Shown: positions 18,253-25,801 of the stretch, one piece after another
Position numbering within the stretch: the stretch's first letter is position 1
Layout: each line of letters begins with the position of its first letter
DNA from: Flavobacterium sp. BFFFF2
GTDB lineage: Bacteria; Bacteroidota; Bacteroidia; Flavobacteriales; Flavobacteriaceae
NCBI GenBank assembly: GCA_002256385.1
Contig: NKJD01000026.1
Coordinates: forward strand, 1-50,646
DNA length: 50,646 nucleotides
Direction: 5' to 3'
Program-made: the position numbers and the translations under genes
Notes under the pieces: model-generated
What the model saw: only the letters and a program-made list of their open reading frames with translations
What the model was told of the DNA's origin: nothing
Databases searched by the model: none

Positions 18253-20499
18253 TTATGCCCATATTAAAACTTTTTTAAATATCCCTCGTACAGTGAATTT
18301 AATTAGTTCGTCCTCAGATAGGACTATATCCTCAAAAGTATCATCATCACTTAATGGTTTTAGAACTATTGAATTATGTCTGAAACTATCCTCTGTAATG
18401 CTCTTAATGCTTTTATATTCTTTAATAGTGTAGCCCGCACCATAATTTCCGTCTTGTATACTTGTACATTCAACAAGTACAATCTCTCCATTTCTGCTGC
18501 CAGCAGTATACTCTTCAAAAAGACAATATGAGCCGTTTGGTATTTTCTTATTCATAGATTCCCCTATTACTTGTGCAATAAAATAACCTTTTTTTGGACT
18601 AACCTGCATTGGTAGTTCAGCCCAACTAAATTCTTCGTAAAATTGGGGGTCTGTGAAATTAGACGCAGCTACCTTTATATCGTAAATAGGAACAGCATTT
18701 ACAAATGGTTTTACTGATTCAAATGGAATTATTCTTGGCTTATTGCCTGAAGCATCATTAATTAAATTTATATCTTGACTAATATTTAAGTGCTTTCTTA
18801 GATATTGTTTTAAACTATTATTACAAGCATAAATGTAAACTCCTTTAATGCCCCTATAAAGAACAGTTCTATAAATGTTAACAATGTATGATTTTAAGTC
18901 TTTAATATCGGTTATCCCATTTTTACCATACTTGTCAAAATATTTTGTTTTATCTACTACTATTTCATTTTGAATTGGGTCGTAGTCTATTTCTAAACCA
19001 AAAATAATTGCTGCGTAGTTCAAGTCATACCCTTGAGTTGTGTGAATGCAGCCAATTTGCTCAAAAGAGTTTTTGGATGTAATCCAATCATTGTAAGTTT
19101 TATTCCATTGAAATTCCATACCATCAATTATAATATCAATTGCATTTAAGTCAAGGTTTTCTTTTCTTTTTGGGTCTGATTTCCACTCCCAAGAATAACC
19201 TGCTATCATTCTGCAAAGCCCATTTTCTTTTTCTTTAATTTTTAATTTGTTGTAGAGGGATTGAAAAGAATCGAAATATTCTAACTCAAAATCTTCAGAA
19301 AATGCAGGCTTTTTATTTACATCACAATTTAAAAGTTTATCAATAAAAGTTATATAATCGTTCCCGCCTTTAGTTCTCATTTGAGATTTGAGGCTTAACT
19401 TTAAAGTATCTGGTTTAGTTATTAGATCAGTAAACTTAAACTCATCAATGTCAGAAGGTTTTACTGACTGTGCAGCATCATAAAAGAAAAGTTGATTACG
19501 ACTATTCGCCATTATCCAATCCAATTCAGTTCCGTCATCACCTAGACCTAAAAATTCGTTCTTTTTTTTGAATTCTCCTCTCCAACTGATATTCCTGTAC
19601 TGTCTAAGCCTGTGTGCTTCATCTACAATTAACAAATCATATTTAATCCCTAATTTAAAAGTTTCTGAGGGAGACATTACCATTTGCTTTTTCAACCCAG
19701 GAACATTACTAAATACTTTTTTGATTGTTTCTCTCAAAGGAGTCATCGCAATCACGAATCCAATTTTCGCTTTAGGATATTTTTTTTGAAATTCTTTGAT
19801 TAAAGTAATTTCATAAATATCATCCTCTTTTACATCAGTATCTTCAATGCTGTTTACATCGCTTACCAATAATTTCATAAGGTAAGTTGCCAAAATTGTT
19901 TTTCCAGTGCCTGCACTTCCGCTTACAAAAATTGAATTGCCTTGTGAGTTATTTATGTTAGTGAGTATTTCTAATACTGACTTATATTGATCAACATTTA
20001 GAGACTTGTAGGGAGAGTATTTGAATAATTCTGAATTTTCAATATCCGCTAGTGACTTTGAAACGATCTTTTTTTCAATCAACTTCTGCCAAACCGTGTA
20101 AAACAAATTCTTATATAAATCTTGTTGGTAATAGTTGTGATTTTGATGCCCAAGATTTAAATTTTCTGTTGTGAATGTTCCTTCCGCGTTAATGTACTGT
20201 ATTAGCCTAGACTCTAAATCTAGCGTAGCTGATTTATTAAATTTATCACTTCCAATAATATTGACTGTTTGAAAAAGTTCTGCTTTCTTAGGGTTTGCTA
20301 AATGATTCTTTAATCTGAGTGATGCATTATTTGATTCACCAATATATGCTTTACTTTCTCCTTCATTTTTTAAAAAATAAACCAAAGGCCACTGATTCTT
20401 GACCCATTGATTTGTTTCAATTTCCTTTAAGGATTCAATATTAAAAGGAAAAGGTTCTGAAACTTGAATTGATAATTCAAAATCTTTATAACTCATCAT
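18253..20499 (-). CDS. GIY-YIG nuclease / DUF2075 superfamily 1 helicase / S24 LexA-like peptidase fusion
   Basis: Third gene of a coupled operon, 748 residues. The N-terminus (about 36-105) is a GIY-YIG-type domain: VYFL at 40-43, AYIGES at 51-56, an Arg/His cluster (LRLKNHL) and the catalytic-type Glu in LDLESRL. The middle (about 165-600) is a DUF2075 (COG3410, Schlafen-type) helicase: Walker A GSAGTGKT at 194-201, Walker B VDEAH at 292-296, a QMRTKGG motif, IHTTQGYDLNYAAIIFG and YRTVLYRGIKGVYIYA. The C-terminus (about 603-748) is an S24 peptidase fold: VPIYDIKVAAS, GESM with Ser648, and TIKEY with Lys693, the expected Ser-Lys dyad. LexA/UmuD-type self-cleavage near A611-S613 is possible. 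It overlaps the MazG-like gene by 14 bases (a second ATG three bases on would give 11). Codons are AT-rich compared with mpl and the M3 gene, suggesting transfer. Role in defence or damage response is inferred. Confidence 0.85.
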   Translation of the reverse strand: MMSYKDFELSIQVSEPFPFNIESLKEIETNQWVKNQWPLVYFLKNEGESKAYIGESNNASLRLKNHLANPKKAELFQTVNIIGSDKFNKSATLDLESRLIQYINAEGTFTTENLNLGHQNHNYYQQDLYKNLFYTVWQKLIEKKIVSKSLADIENSELFKYSPYKSLNVDQYKSVLEILTNINNSQGNSIFVSGSAGTGKTILATYLMKLLVSDVNSIEDTDVKEDDIYEITLIKEFQKKYPKAKIGFVIAMTPLRETIKKVFSNVPGLKKQMVMSPSETFKLGIKYDLLIVDEAHRLRQYRNISWRGEFKKKNEFLGLGDDGTELDWIMANSRNQLFFYDAAQSVKPSDIDEFKFTDLITKPDTLKLSLKSQMRTKGGNDYITFIDKLLNCDVNKKPAFSEDFELEYFDSFQSLYNKLKIKEKENGLCRMIAGYSWEWKSDPKRKENLDLNAIDIIIDGMEFQWNKTYNDWITSKNSFEQIGCIHTTQGYDLNYAAIIFGLEIDYDPIQNEIVVDKTKYFDKYGKNGITDIKDLKSYIVNIYRTVLYRGIKGVYIYACNNSLKQYLRKHLNISQDINLINDASGNKPRIIPFESVKPFVNAVPIYDIKVAASNFTDPQFYEEFSWAELPMQVSPKKGYFIAQVIGESMNKKIPNGSYCLFEEYTAGSRNGEIVLVECTSIQDGNYGAGYTIKEYKSIKSITEDSFRHNSIVLKPLSDDDTFEDIVLSEDELIKFTVRGIFKKVLIWA

Positions 20500-20815
20500 A
20501 CTTTTTTGCAGTTCCCTTAGATTTGTTTACAGGATATTTCTCTCCGTTTTTTTTTATTTTGTCTAGCACAATTTCCTTCACATCAAATCCGTATTTCTCG
20601 GCAAGTAAAAAGGCAAATGAAAAAATGTCAGCAAGTTCTTCTTTTACTTTTTCAATATTTGCTTCTTCAGCATTCTTCCAAAGAAATAACTCTAAAAGTT
20701 CAGCAGATTCAATGCTTATTGCTAATGCTAAATCTTTAGGATTATGAAATTGTTCCCAATCTCTTTCATCTCTGAAATTCAATAGTGATTTTATTATTTC
20801 TTCGGTTTCTTTCAT
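20486..20815 (-). CDS. MazG-like nucleotide pyrophosphohydrolase
   Basis: Small all-alpha NTP pyrophosphohydrolase of 109 residues, expected to hydrolyse a nucleoside triphosphate to monophosphate and pyrophosphate. Metal-binding motifs are visible: the ESAELLELFLW helix and EELADIFSFAFLLAEKYG, giving the E-x-x-E plus E-x-x-D arrangement of the MazG/dCTPase group. The size and sequence favour the single-domain type (RS21-C6/dCTPase-like) over full MazG. Its ATG overlaps the stop of the upstream TPR gene (ATGA, 20812-20815) and its end overlaps the helicase start, so translation is probably coupled. Substrate unknown. In this context it might lower or edit nucleotide pools during stress or infection, which is inference. 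Confidence 0.85.
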   Translation of the reverse strand: MKETEEIIKSLLNFRDERDWEQFHNPKDLALAISIESAELLELFLWKNAEEANIEKVKEELADIFSFAFLLAEKYGFDVKEIVLDKIKKNGEKYPVNKSKGTAKKYDEL

Positions 20816-22662
20816 TTTTTTGGTTTGTACATTTTCAATGCTAAACTATATTCCTCATCATAAGGTAATTGGAGTTGCGATAACATTTCAGGTATTGTCA
20901 AAGCCCAACTTACATAGTAGTAAGCTAGTATATGATATCCTGAAAAGATTTTACCTGAAATAGAACTAACTATATATTTGTCATGTTCAGGTTTAAAGCC
21001 TTGAGTTCCTTGCATTGCAATTTCAAAGGCTATCTTCTTGATTTCATCTGTTGATTTAGTTTCAAAAAAACTCAAAGCATCGACCATAAACATGACAACA
21101 GCCATGTTAGTTCCTATATTTTGCTGTGACTTTTGAAATTTATCCATTTCCCTTTCTTTGTAAAGGTCTTTTGAATTTAAATCATAAGGGTCATTTTCGA
21201 TTGATTTTATAAGAGTATTTATATCTTTATTTTTAATTCGATACTCATGTTCATTAACAAGTTCAAAGTTCTTGTCTAGCTTCAAGTCTTCTGCCCAATG
21301 AATTACTAATTCATATTCCTCAGCTGGTCCTTTATCATCCCTGTATTGCAGATACTCATCATAAAAATCTGTCGCAAGTTTTAATTCAATTGGTGAAGCA
21401 TTGAAATCTTTAATCAAGTCAAAACCAAATAATTCTTTGAATTGTAATGCATTTACTAAGTTATACACCTTGCTTTTTGAAATTATATCCCTTGGAGAAA
21501 GCTCAATAATCTTACTGTCAGTAACAGCCTTAAGGCCTTCTTGCAACATATTGAACAAGGAAATAAATTGAAAAGGTCTGAGGTCTGCGTATTCACTATA
21601 GAGGAAATTCTCAATAAACAAATCGATTGGGGTATTGAATATTTGACGGTTCATACCTTCAAATAGATTAGAACAATATTCAACTATTGCCTTTTCAGAG
21701 ACCCCCATTTTGCTAAATTTCTTGATTGTTGAATCAAGTCCCTTTATAAAAGCGTTTTTATGATGCTGCGTCGAAATAAACAATTGATTTAATTTAACTT
21801 TTCTTGCTTCAATCACAAAATCTAAATGCACCAATTCATGCATTATTAAATGCTCAATAGCTGGGTATGTTGGATTGTATTTTACAATGTGAGTTTCTCT
21901 ATCATAGTTTTCTGCAAACTCAAATTTTGCTGCAGTTGGTATTTCTTCATCTTGAATAATGTCAATTTTTCTTCCACCTTCAAATTCAAGTTTATATCTA
22001 TATTCTGTAAATATTTTATTGCCCGTATCAGTTGCGATTATTTTATTAGAAATATCAAAAGCTTGTCTGACTGAGTTTTGGTATAAAACATCCTTGCTTT
22101 TATTAAGTTTAATAGATTGAATTGTGCTGTAAAAAGCAGATTGCAAGTCCATTTCTATTTCAGCAATCATCCCTAATGCAAAATGAGTATTTGGATATTG
22201 GTCGTTTATTTTTAACGCTTCATAAAAGTACTTTTTAGCTTCTTCCCATTTTCCTTGTTGCATAAGGTTTGCGCCGATATTGTTTATCGTGATATTGTCC
22301 TTTGGATTTGCAATTTGTGCTTGGTCATAATATTTCATAGCCGTTGGAACATCATCTTTGAACTTAGCAAAAATGTTTCCCATCATTAGCAATGCCCATC
22401 CATTCTTCGAGTCCCAACGCAATGCATCTATTAAGCAATTAATTGCTTCTTCCTGGTCACCTTCATCTGAAAGCACTTGTCCCATAATTCGATGGTATTC
22501 CGAATTTGTTGGGTTTTTATCAATAAGTTTTTTTAGGATTGGCTTTGCCTCGGAGTATTTTCCTTTTTCGCAAAGAGCCACAGTGGTTTTGTAGTCGGCT
22601 TCCTGAGAAATGATGGCTGAGGTGTCAATTTCTATAGTGACCCAGTCATTCTCAATTTTCAC
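20812..22662 (-). CDS. TPR protein with HExxH zinc-peptidase-like motif, first gene of the operon, possibly phase-variable
   Basis: Protein of 616 residues when read from the GTG at 22660-22662. Residues about 25-190 form tetratricopeptide repeats (WALLMMGNIFAKF, NNIGANLMQQGKWEEAKKYF, TIQSIKLNKSK). Residues about 230-400 contain HLIMHELVHLDFVIEA, with H275-E276-x-x-H279 and E285, a zincin-like motif; no family is recognised for the rest. There is no signal peptide or membrane segment. The GTG start is unattractive: the open frame continues upstream to 22723 and beyond into a G run, and a 9-base run would give an ATG start at 22735 with about 24 extra plausible residues (ending TYGPYKPK). It shares ATGA with the MazG-like gene. 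The TPR part suggests a sensor or scaffold and the HExxH part a protease effector, both inferred. Confidence 0.75.
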   Translation of the reverse strand: MKIENDWVTIEIDTSAIISQEADYKTTVALCEKGKYSEAKPILKKLIDKNPTNSEYHRIMGQVLSDEGDQEEAINCLIDALRWDSKNGWALLMMGNIFAKFKDDVPTAMKYYDQAQIANPKDNITINNIGANLMQQGKWEEAKKYFYEALKINDQYPNTHFALGMIAEIEMDLQSAFYSTIQSIKLNKSKDVLYQNSVRQAFDISNKIIATDTGNKIFTEYRYKLEFEGGRKIDIIQDEEIPTAAKFEFAENYDRETHIVKYNPTYPAIEHLIMHELVHLDFVIEARKVKLNQLFISTQHHKNAFIKGLDSTIKKFSKMGVSEKAIVEYCSNLFEGMNRQIFNTPIDLFIENFLYSEYADLRPFQFISLFNMLQEGLKAVTDSKIIELSPRDIISKSKVYNLVNALQFKELFGFDLIKDFNASPIELKLATDFYDEYLQYRDDKGPAEEYELVIHWAEDLKLDKNFELVNEHEYRIKNKDINTLIKSIENDPYDLNSKDLYKEREMDKFQKSQQNIGTNMAVVMFMVDALSFFETKSTDEIKKIAFEIAMQGTQGFKPEHDKYIVSSISGKIFSGYHILAYYYVSWALTIPEMLSQLQLPYDEEYSLALKMYKPKK

Positions 22663-22735
22663 TTTAGGCTTGTATGGCCCGTAGGTATAGTAGTTTTCTA
22701 ATGTGCTTATAATTAAGTTATTACCCCCCCCCCAT
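22663..22735 (-). other. Probable true 5' end of the TPR/HExxH gene, out of frame across a homopolymer
   Basis: On the minus strand an ATG (22733-22735) is followed by nine G and then TAA, so it encodes only Met and three Gly. The frame that continues into the TPR gene is open from the G run onward and encodes NNLIISTLENYYTYG and more, ending PYKPK before the annotated GTG. One base fewer in the run would join the two. The homopolymer is 22724-22733 (10 C on the plus strand, including the G of the ATG). Either the cell has an OFF variant of a phase-variable gene, or the run length was miscalled. Confidence 0.7.
22724..22733. repeat. Homopolymer C10/G10 tract, candidate slipped-strand switch
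   Basis: Ten consecutive C on the plus strand inside very AT-rich DNA, at the start codon of the three-gene operon. Such tracts are the classic substrate of slipped-strand phase variation. I noticed no other C or G run of this length in the window. Confidence 0.85.
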
Positions 22736-23487
22736 TAACTCTGGAAAGATGGTAAATAAAAAGTTGTCTATTTTATGAATGATTTGCATTTAAATAAATT
22801 CTTGTTCTTTGTTAATTATTTTTCTATTCCTTGACTTATCATAGCATCATTTTAACAAGCTTGAATAGCTCTGTCAAAAGACAAAACAAATTTTAATCAT
22901 TTTCAAAAGTGTTTAAAAAAATTGAAGAGTATTACAACTTGCTACCTATTCATATATCGACAACTACTTTTAGCACTTTTCACCAAAACAGTATCAAGTT
23001 GAAATCGAACAGTTACTTGCCTTAGTTGCAGATTTTAATATTATCACTTTTCCTTGATTTTGTGTGCCAGTAAATTATGATTTGCTATTTTGACTTGTCA
23101 ATCAGTGTCAAAAATATTAATAAATTTTCGGTATGACTGTCAATGAGTCTGGAATATCCTAGTTAATTTATTTTTGTGAAGCATTGGGAGTGCGTATTAG
23201 GCAGAACCAAATGTGTAAAAATGTACGGCTAGCATTTTGCTTCTGTAATTTTTATGTGAGGGTTGTGAGGGTTGTTTGAAGCATTTCCTTGCTCAGACTC
23301 ACAGTGGTTTAGGGAAATCTATTTCTTCATAACTGCTCAAGTGAGGCTATTAAAAATAAACAAACAATTTGCCGAAAAGCTTGCTAGGAGTTTTAGCAAT
23401 TGTGTTTGTTTGGTAATTAAGACACAAAGTCCTCTCTTCCTAGTCAGTTTATTTTTCCCTTTAATTTATTCGAATAACCATCCTGCT
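22736..23487. other. AT-rich intergenic region upstream of the operon
   Basis: About 750 bases, very AT-rich. A plus-strand open frame at 23272-23502 is short, hydrophobic and ends inside the neighbouring broken gene, so it is not called. I found no exact TTG-N19-TAnnTTTG promoter on the minus strand before the operon start; the promoter is unassigned. A GAGGGTTGT pair repeats directly near 23258-23275. Nothing else recognisable. Confidence 0.5.
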
Positions 23488-23853
23488 TTATTCTTCTATT
23501 GACCATTGAACTTGCCACACCCGTCCGTCAATTTGGTCAAGTAAGATGAAGTTATATATATTTTGAGTTGGGTAAAGAAAAAATCGGCCATTTTTTTCTT
23601 CTTCCTTTGAAACAAGTGCTATTCAGCACAAAGAATCTTCTCTATTGTTTTCGTCCAACGTATATTGAACTTGCCACATTTGTCCATTTCGTGTATTTAG
23701 CTTGATATATGTCCATTTGTTTTTAGTAGAAAAGAGCCGATAGACTAAATCATTATCAGGCGATACTATCGACATTGGCGTCGGTTGATCTTGTGCAAAT
23801 GAAGCACTAGCTGTTGCCAAAACAACAATTAGTGCGATAAATATCTTTTTCAT
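23488..23853 (-). pseudogene. Small secreted protein interrupted by an in-frame TGA
   Basis: The first 76 codons (23623-23853) encode a signal peptide (MKKIFIALIVVLATASASFA) and a domain with TKNKWTYIKLNTRNGQMWQVQY. After the TGA at 23623-23625 the same frame stays open for 44 more codons and encodes a second copy of the same motif (FILLDQIDGRVWQVQWS), ending with TAA at 23488-23490. The two halves therefore belong to one tandem-motif protein of about 121 residues, and the stop is a single nonsense codon. Function unknown. The first half could still be secreted as a short product. A miscalled base is the simplest alternative. Confidence 0.75.
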
Positions 23854-24089
23854 AACCTAATATTTTAATACTTTTTTGCCAGTTAATATTCTTTTTTGAT
23901 TTGTTATAAGTTTGCATTTTCCTTTCTGACGGAAAACAAATCTAGGATTTAATAAGTTGGCGATTGCGGCGACAAAAACTGTCTACCACCACTAAACTTG
24001 ACATGAAGCACAAAGCTTCATTTATCCACTAAACCGCCAATTTCTTGAAGGTGCTGTTACCTGCTGTGCTTCTATCTATTATTGTCATT

Positions 24090-24797
24090 TTACTTTTTTC
24101 TGTTGTGAAAATTGTCAACATATGTAGCAAGTTCAAGTAAAGGGAATAAGTCAGTTAAATTGTCTGCGTTTGGCGGCATATTATGAAAGTCATAACTACG
24201 AACTTTTTTTACACAGTCGTATTCTCCAAGTATGTTGTCAACTAACATTAGTCCGCCATATGCAACTTGATTATAATTTTCTTCGGTTATGTCGTCAGCA
24301 TAAATAATAATGTCAAGCGTGTCAACAGTTACAATTGGAGAAAACTTCATTTTATCAGGATTTAATTCGTGGTTCTGAGCTTTTAAAACCATACCTTTCA
24401 CTTTTTCGGCAGGCATTCTTTGTCTAAATGCGTAAACCTTCCAACCAGTAATAGTCGGAGCTTTGTTAACTATTTGATGCACGACTGGAAACAAATCAGC
24501 AACTCCGTCTGCTGATATTGTCATATTTATTATTCCATCTTTGGAAGGTTCTAATTCAATAGCAAGTCCGTCAGAAATCTTTTTTGCTTTTGACAAAAGT
24601 TCATTTAAATACTTGTCAGGATTATCCTGAAAGTTTCGATAAGTTTTTTCATTCTCGGAAAACCAAGTCCAAAAATTTTCGATTGGGTCGCCCTTTTTAA
24701 ATAGTCCGAACATATTTTTATTGTTTTGTTTTTCAGTTATCCCTGAACAACTAATTTGTCCAAGGAATAAGAATATGATTAGTATTTGTGGTTTCAT
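24090..24797 (-). CDS. Putative lipoprotein of unknown function
   Basis: A 235-residue protein with a lipoprotein signal peptide (hydrophobic stretch then GQISCSG, lipid-attachment Cys at about 17), so expected to be membrane-anchored in the periplasm or outer membrane. The mature part begins near ENFWTWFSENEKTYRNF. No catalytic motif is evident. I do not recognise a named family; the FW.WF..NE start recurs in uncharacterised proteins as far as I recall. It lies inside the AT-rich accessory island, 236 bases from the broken small secreted protein, in the same orientation as the operon. Confidence 0.75.
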   Translation of the reverse strand: MKPQILIIFLFLGQISCSGITEKQNNKNMFGLFKKGDPIENFWTWFSENEKTYRNFQDNPDKYLNELLSKAKKISDGLAIELEPSKDGIINMTISADGVADLFPVVHQIVNKAPTITGWKVYAFRQRMPAEKVKGMVLKAQNHELNPDKMKFSPIVTVDTLDIIIYADDITEENYNQVAYGGLMLVDNILGEYDCVKKVRSYDFHNMPPNADNLTDLFPLLELATYVDNFHNRKK

Positions 24798-24925
24798 TTT
24801 TCATTGTCTGTTTAAGTTTGCGATATTGTTTTAGCATTGCAGGTAACTACTTTATACCCACATATCTATTGCAATATACCAATTCCCCCCAAAATGTAAT
24901 CCAATACCTCTACGTTTTTATAAAG

Positions 24926-24958
24926 AACCCTAACAGGGTTTAAAACCCTGTTAGGGTT
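24926..24958. repeat. Intergenic palindrome (AACCCTAACAGGG family)
   Basis: AACCCTAACAGGGTTT and its exact complement flank one extra A, giving a 33-bp near-perfect palindrome. A member of the same family is at 48581-48611. It can form a very stable cruciform or RNA hairpin. Confidence 0.85.
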
Positions 24959-25071
24959 AGGTTAAATAATTAACTAATAACAGCTACCTCCCCCGCTTTA
25001 CCTCCTATTCAACCTACTGAATATGAATTCGGTATATTGAATTGAATCGGGGTAAATGTAGGTGATGAAAT

Positions 25072-25101
25072 AATACGTGTCAATACGTATAAATACGTAT
25101 T
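25072..25101. repeat. Three 10-bp tandem repeats AATACGTRTN
   Basis: AATACGTGTC, AATACGTATA and AATACGTATT follow each other with exactly one helical turn of spacing. The last two also form a palindrome with 9-bp arms around AA (25082-25101). It resembles a protein-binding array more than a coding or random sequence; no adjacent promoter was identified. Confidence 0.5.
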
Positions 25102-25286
25102 GGAGGTGGTGGTGTTTTTGGTCAAATAGAGGCTGTTTCCAGCATTTAAAGATTAAAAGATTTGAGGTTTGAGATTTGAGATTGAAGAGTCTTTCCACTT
25201 TCTTCTTTTCTCTTTCCTTTTAAAATGAGATTTAGCTTCGCTGAACTTACGTTTCTCTCTTCGTCGAAATGACAAAATAAAGTTTT

Positions 25287-25591
25287 CAATCAGTGTTAAG
25301 TCTTGTGCGAAGCTTAACAGTAGCGGCCCGCATTTATCGAAGTGCCCTATACTTTCTGGTATTAGTTGTAAAATGAGATATTGCCCAATCACAATATATA
25401 ATATTCTGATAAAAGCAGGAAAGTATAGGCCACTTCGTTGGCATAGGTTTTCAAGCCGGCAAAATTTCTGAAGCCTTGGAGGAAATTTCGGCTTGAAAAC
25501 TGGTTTTGCCAAAGGCAAAAATGACATTTATGCGGGCCAAAAAGGCCTTTTCTTTTGGTTCGTTTTCTTTGGGCCAGCAAAGAAAATGAAC
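25287..25591 (-). repeat. Hairpin-rich dispersed repeat, full inverted copy (right flank of island)
   Basis: Full-length copy of the element at 17800-18105, in the opposite orientation. It has the same five successive hairpins. The fourth has 11-bp outer arms at 25447-25457 and 25490-25500 and inner AAATTTC (25462-25468) with GAAATTT (25482-25488), while the left copy has AAAATCCT with AGGATTTT at that place. Confidence 0.85.
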
Positions 25592-25658
25592 GAAATCGTG
25601 AAGCAACAGTAAAACGTCAAGCATAAAGAAAGAGTTCTTTTGAAAAGCATTTATATTT

Positions 25659-25686
25659 TCAATCAATGTTCAGTGTTCTGCGAAGC
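25659..25686 (-). repeat. End fragment of the hairpin-rich repeat
   Basis: Read on the minus strand it is GGCTTCGCAGAACACTGAAC then ATTGATTG, matching the right end of the full copies. The rest of the element is missing. Confidence 0.5.
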
Positions 25687-25733
25687 CAAGCAAGACCAAG
25701 TCTTTCCTCTTTCTTCTTTTCTCTTTCTTCTAA

Positions 25734-25766
25734 AAAAAAGAGGCGCCATCATAGCGCCTCTTTTTT
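25734..25766. terminator. Strong bidirectional terminator
   Basis: A 13-bp perfect stem (AAAAAAGAGGCGC with GCGCCTCTTTTTT) and a 7-base loop lie 36 bases beyond the stop of the YHYH protein gene. A and T runs on both sides allow termination in either direction. Confidence 0.85.
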
Positions 25767-25801
25767 AAATAATGGGGGTGATTAAAAACACCTTTTTACT
25801 C

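Larger units (their letters stand above)
24798..25801. other. Intergenic region with several repeats and a terminator at the right border of the island
   Basis: About 1 kb with no credible gene. In order: a 33-bp palindrome (24926-24958), three 10-bp phased direct repeats (25072-25101), a full inverted copy of the hairpin-rich repeat (25287-25591), an end fragment of the same repeat (about 25659-25686), pyrimidine-rich tracts and a strong terminator hairpin (25734-25766). Short minus-strand frames here are readings of the repeat. Confidence 0.8.

Noticed and set aside
22660..22662. GTG as the certain start of the TPR/HExxH gene
   Set aside because: Kept only as the annotated start; the open frame continues upstream to a G run with an ATG, so the true start is probably there.
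23272..23502. A 76-codon plus-strand frame
   Set aside because: Hydrophobic, no family signal, and its 3' end lies in the opposite-strand coding remnant of the secreted protein.
25153..25666. Minus-strand open frames of 63-124 codons
   Set aside because: Same repeat element in the opposite orientation; no start context or homology.
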